From Curtobacterium sp. VKM Ac-2922 (GTDB taxonomy: Bacteria; Actinomycetota; Actinomycetes; Actinomycetales; Microbacteriaceae), in the NCBI RefSeq assembly GCF_022815645.1, contig NZ_JALGRO010000009.1:44000-107999 (forward strand): a stretch of 64,000 nucleotides of DNA, in the 5' to 3' direction. The notes under the pieces were generated by a model that saw only the letters and a list, made by a program, of their open reading frames with translations, had not been told where the DNA came from and did no database searches. The position numbers and the translations under genes are program-made. Below, one piece after another: positions 63,123-64,000 of the stretch (position 1 is its first letter; each line of letters begins with the position of its first letter).

Positions 63123-63911
63123 TCAGACGACGTGTGACGACGCAGCACGGAGCGGGTTGCCGCGACGACGTGCCACGACGATCGCGGCGGGGATCCCACC
63201 TACCACGGCGAGTGCGACCGTTGCGAGGAGCAGGATCCCGGCGGGCCCGGTGCCATCGAAGTCGTCGGGCAGGCTGAACACCGAGAAGTCCCACATCGCG
63301 TGCAGCACCACGGGCACGATCAGGGTCCCGGTCACCCGACGTGACACGTACAGCACGCTGCCCATCCCGACCGACAGGACGATCTGTCCGATGGTGTCGC
63401 CGATCTCCTGCCCGTTGAACACGTTGCCGGCGTGGATCACCGCGAACGCCAGGGTCGACACCACGTAGGCGACGAGTTCGGACACGTGCACCCGGAGACC
63501 GGTGAGCAGCACCCCGCGGATCAGCAGCTCCTCGAGCAGGCCGATGCACAGCGCCCAGAGTGCCAATGACGCCAGGCCCGGAACGTCGAGTGCGATGTCC
63601 GTGAACGGGTACTTCACCCAGATCAGCACGAACAGCAGCACCGGCACGACCAGCCACCACGACCGGCGAGGTGTGTCGGCCTCGAACAGGGTGTCACGGC
63701 GCCACGGCAGGGCGACGACCGCGGCGAGCAGCACGACCAGCGGGATCGCCTCGGGCAGGACGCCGAAGTGCAGCACGCCGGCGGCGGTCTGGAACGAGTA
63801 GTCGGCGGTCCCGCCCGGCGGCGCGATCAGCCACTGCATCAGGTAGACGAGGACCACCACCACGGCCGTGACGGTGACAGCGATCCAGAGTCGCGGGGTG
63901 CGGGTGTGCAT
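63123..63911 (-). CDS. CPBP-family intramembrane protease
   Basis: A 262-residue membrane protein with about eight helices. The CPBP active-site motifs are present: EELLIRG (motif 1), FAVIHAGN (motif 2) and VVLHAMWDF (motif 3). Relatives cleave CAAX-like or bacteriocin substrates, or act as immunity proteins; the role here is unknown. GGAAGG precedes the ATG, and TAGAAT about 30 bp upstream is a good -10. It is divergent from a gene that starts at 63974. Confidence 0.9.
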   Translation of the reverse strand: MHTRTPRLWIAVTVTAVVVVLVYLMQWLIAPPGGTADYSFQTAAGVLHFGVLPEAIPLVVLLAAVVALPWRRDTLFEADTPRRSWWLVVPVLLFVLIWVKYPFTDIALDVPGLASLALWALCIGLLEELLIRGVLLTGLRVHVSELVAYVVSTLAFAVIHAGNVFNGQEIGDTIGQIVLSVGMGSVLYVSRRVTGTLIVPVVLHAMWDFSVFSLPDDFDGTGPAGILLLATVALAVVGGIPAAIVVARRRGNPLRAASSHVV

Positions 63912-63973
63912 GAGTGCCTTCCGGTCAGATCAGAAGGTGATATTCTACATCCACAACGATCGGGGCGGGACCC
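63912..63973. promoter_or_regulatory. divergent promoter region with AT-rich core
   Basis: A 62-bp gap with an AT-rich core (GTGATATTCTACATCCAC, 63937-63954) that is roughly palindromic. It contains TAGAAT on the minus strand for the CPBP gene and could be an operator for a regulator encoded by the next gene. Confidence 0.35.
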
Positions 63974-64000
63974 ATGACGAACGGGAGGCGCGGGGGCAGC
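63974..64000 (+). CDS. start of an unidentified gene, cut by the window edge
   Basis: Nine codons, MTNGRRGGS, preceded by GGGGCGGGA. Too little to identify; its position opposite an AT-rich, palindrome-like promoter would fit a small regulator. It overlaps a short match to the palindromic element core (ACGGGAGGC). Confidence 0.35.

Overview
The window is about 71% GC chromosomal DNA from an actinobacterium, most likely a member of the Microbacteriaceae (Curtobacterium-like). The evidence is the trpD / ctaE-qcrCAB neighbourhood, the long single-strand block running from apt and thrS through pdxST, ruvCAB and yajC-secDF to rel, a HAIR operator in front of a Clp ATPase, and many GTG/TTG starts. 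I found no rRNA, tRNA, CRISPR array, prophage or insertion sequence. Most long antisense reading frames are high-GC shadows.

Layout. 0-4.3 kb: start of an alcohol dehydrogenase (cut by the edge), a CopC-like protein, an SDR divergent from an XRE/MmyB regulator, and a lone KAS II gene divergent from a TetR repressor. 4.4-9.4 kb: glycerol and dihydroxyacetone use, with dhaK-dhaL-dhaM divergent from glpF-glpK across a region holding two identical palindromes. 9.5-14.9 kb: trpD, then ctaE-qcrC-qcrA-qcrB of the respiratory supercomplex. 15-22.9 kb: a CpdA-type phosphodiesterase, a Stealth sugar-phosphate transferase, a leftward operon of an SDR/DUF2867 protein, SGNH hydrolase and membrane protein, then deoC, a ROK kinase and an AbiEi-like protein. 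23-37 kb: one leftward block, apt-thrS-HIT-pdxS-pdxT-yebC-ruvC-ruvA-ruvB-yajC-secD-secF-rhodanese-rel, for translation, PLP synthesis, recombination, secretion and the stringent response. 37-38.2 kb: a repeat-rich stretch with two small ORFs. 38-45.4 kb: an HspR-type Clp ATPase, YbaK, a small membrane protein with a YidC paralogue, small unknown proteins and an MFS exporter. 45.6-50.5 kb: an LAFTG-anchored surface protein, a tandem universal stress protein, a secreted SGNH hydrolase and a PRC-barrel protein. 50.5-63.1 kb: a glycan cluster with gmhB, gmhA, two hldE-type genes, three GT9 and two GT4-like glycosyltransferases, an SDR and an aldehyde dehydrogenase. 63.1-64 kb: a CPBP protease and the first codons of another gene.

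The most striking system is the 50.5-63.1 kb cluster. It encodes sedoheptulose-7-phosphate isomerase, heptose kinase/adenylyltransferase (twice) and heptose-bisphosphate phosphatase, the ADP-heptose route known mainly from Gram-negative LPS synthesis, together with GT9 (heptosyltransferase-family) enzymes, but no recognisable HldD epimerase. It probably makes a heptose-containing surface glycan in a Gram-positive cell.

Two genome-scale patterns also stand out. Eleven genes start 6-7 bases after a -10-like hexamer and so are probably leaderless. A palindromic element with core GGACGGGAGGC...GCCTCCCGTCC occurs both as terminator-like hairpins and inside disordered linkers of three proteins.
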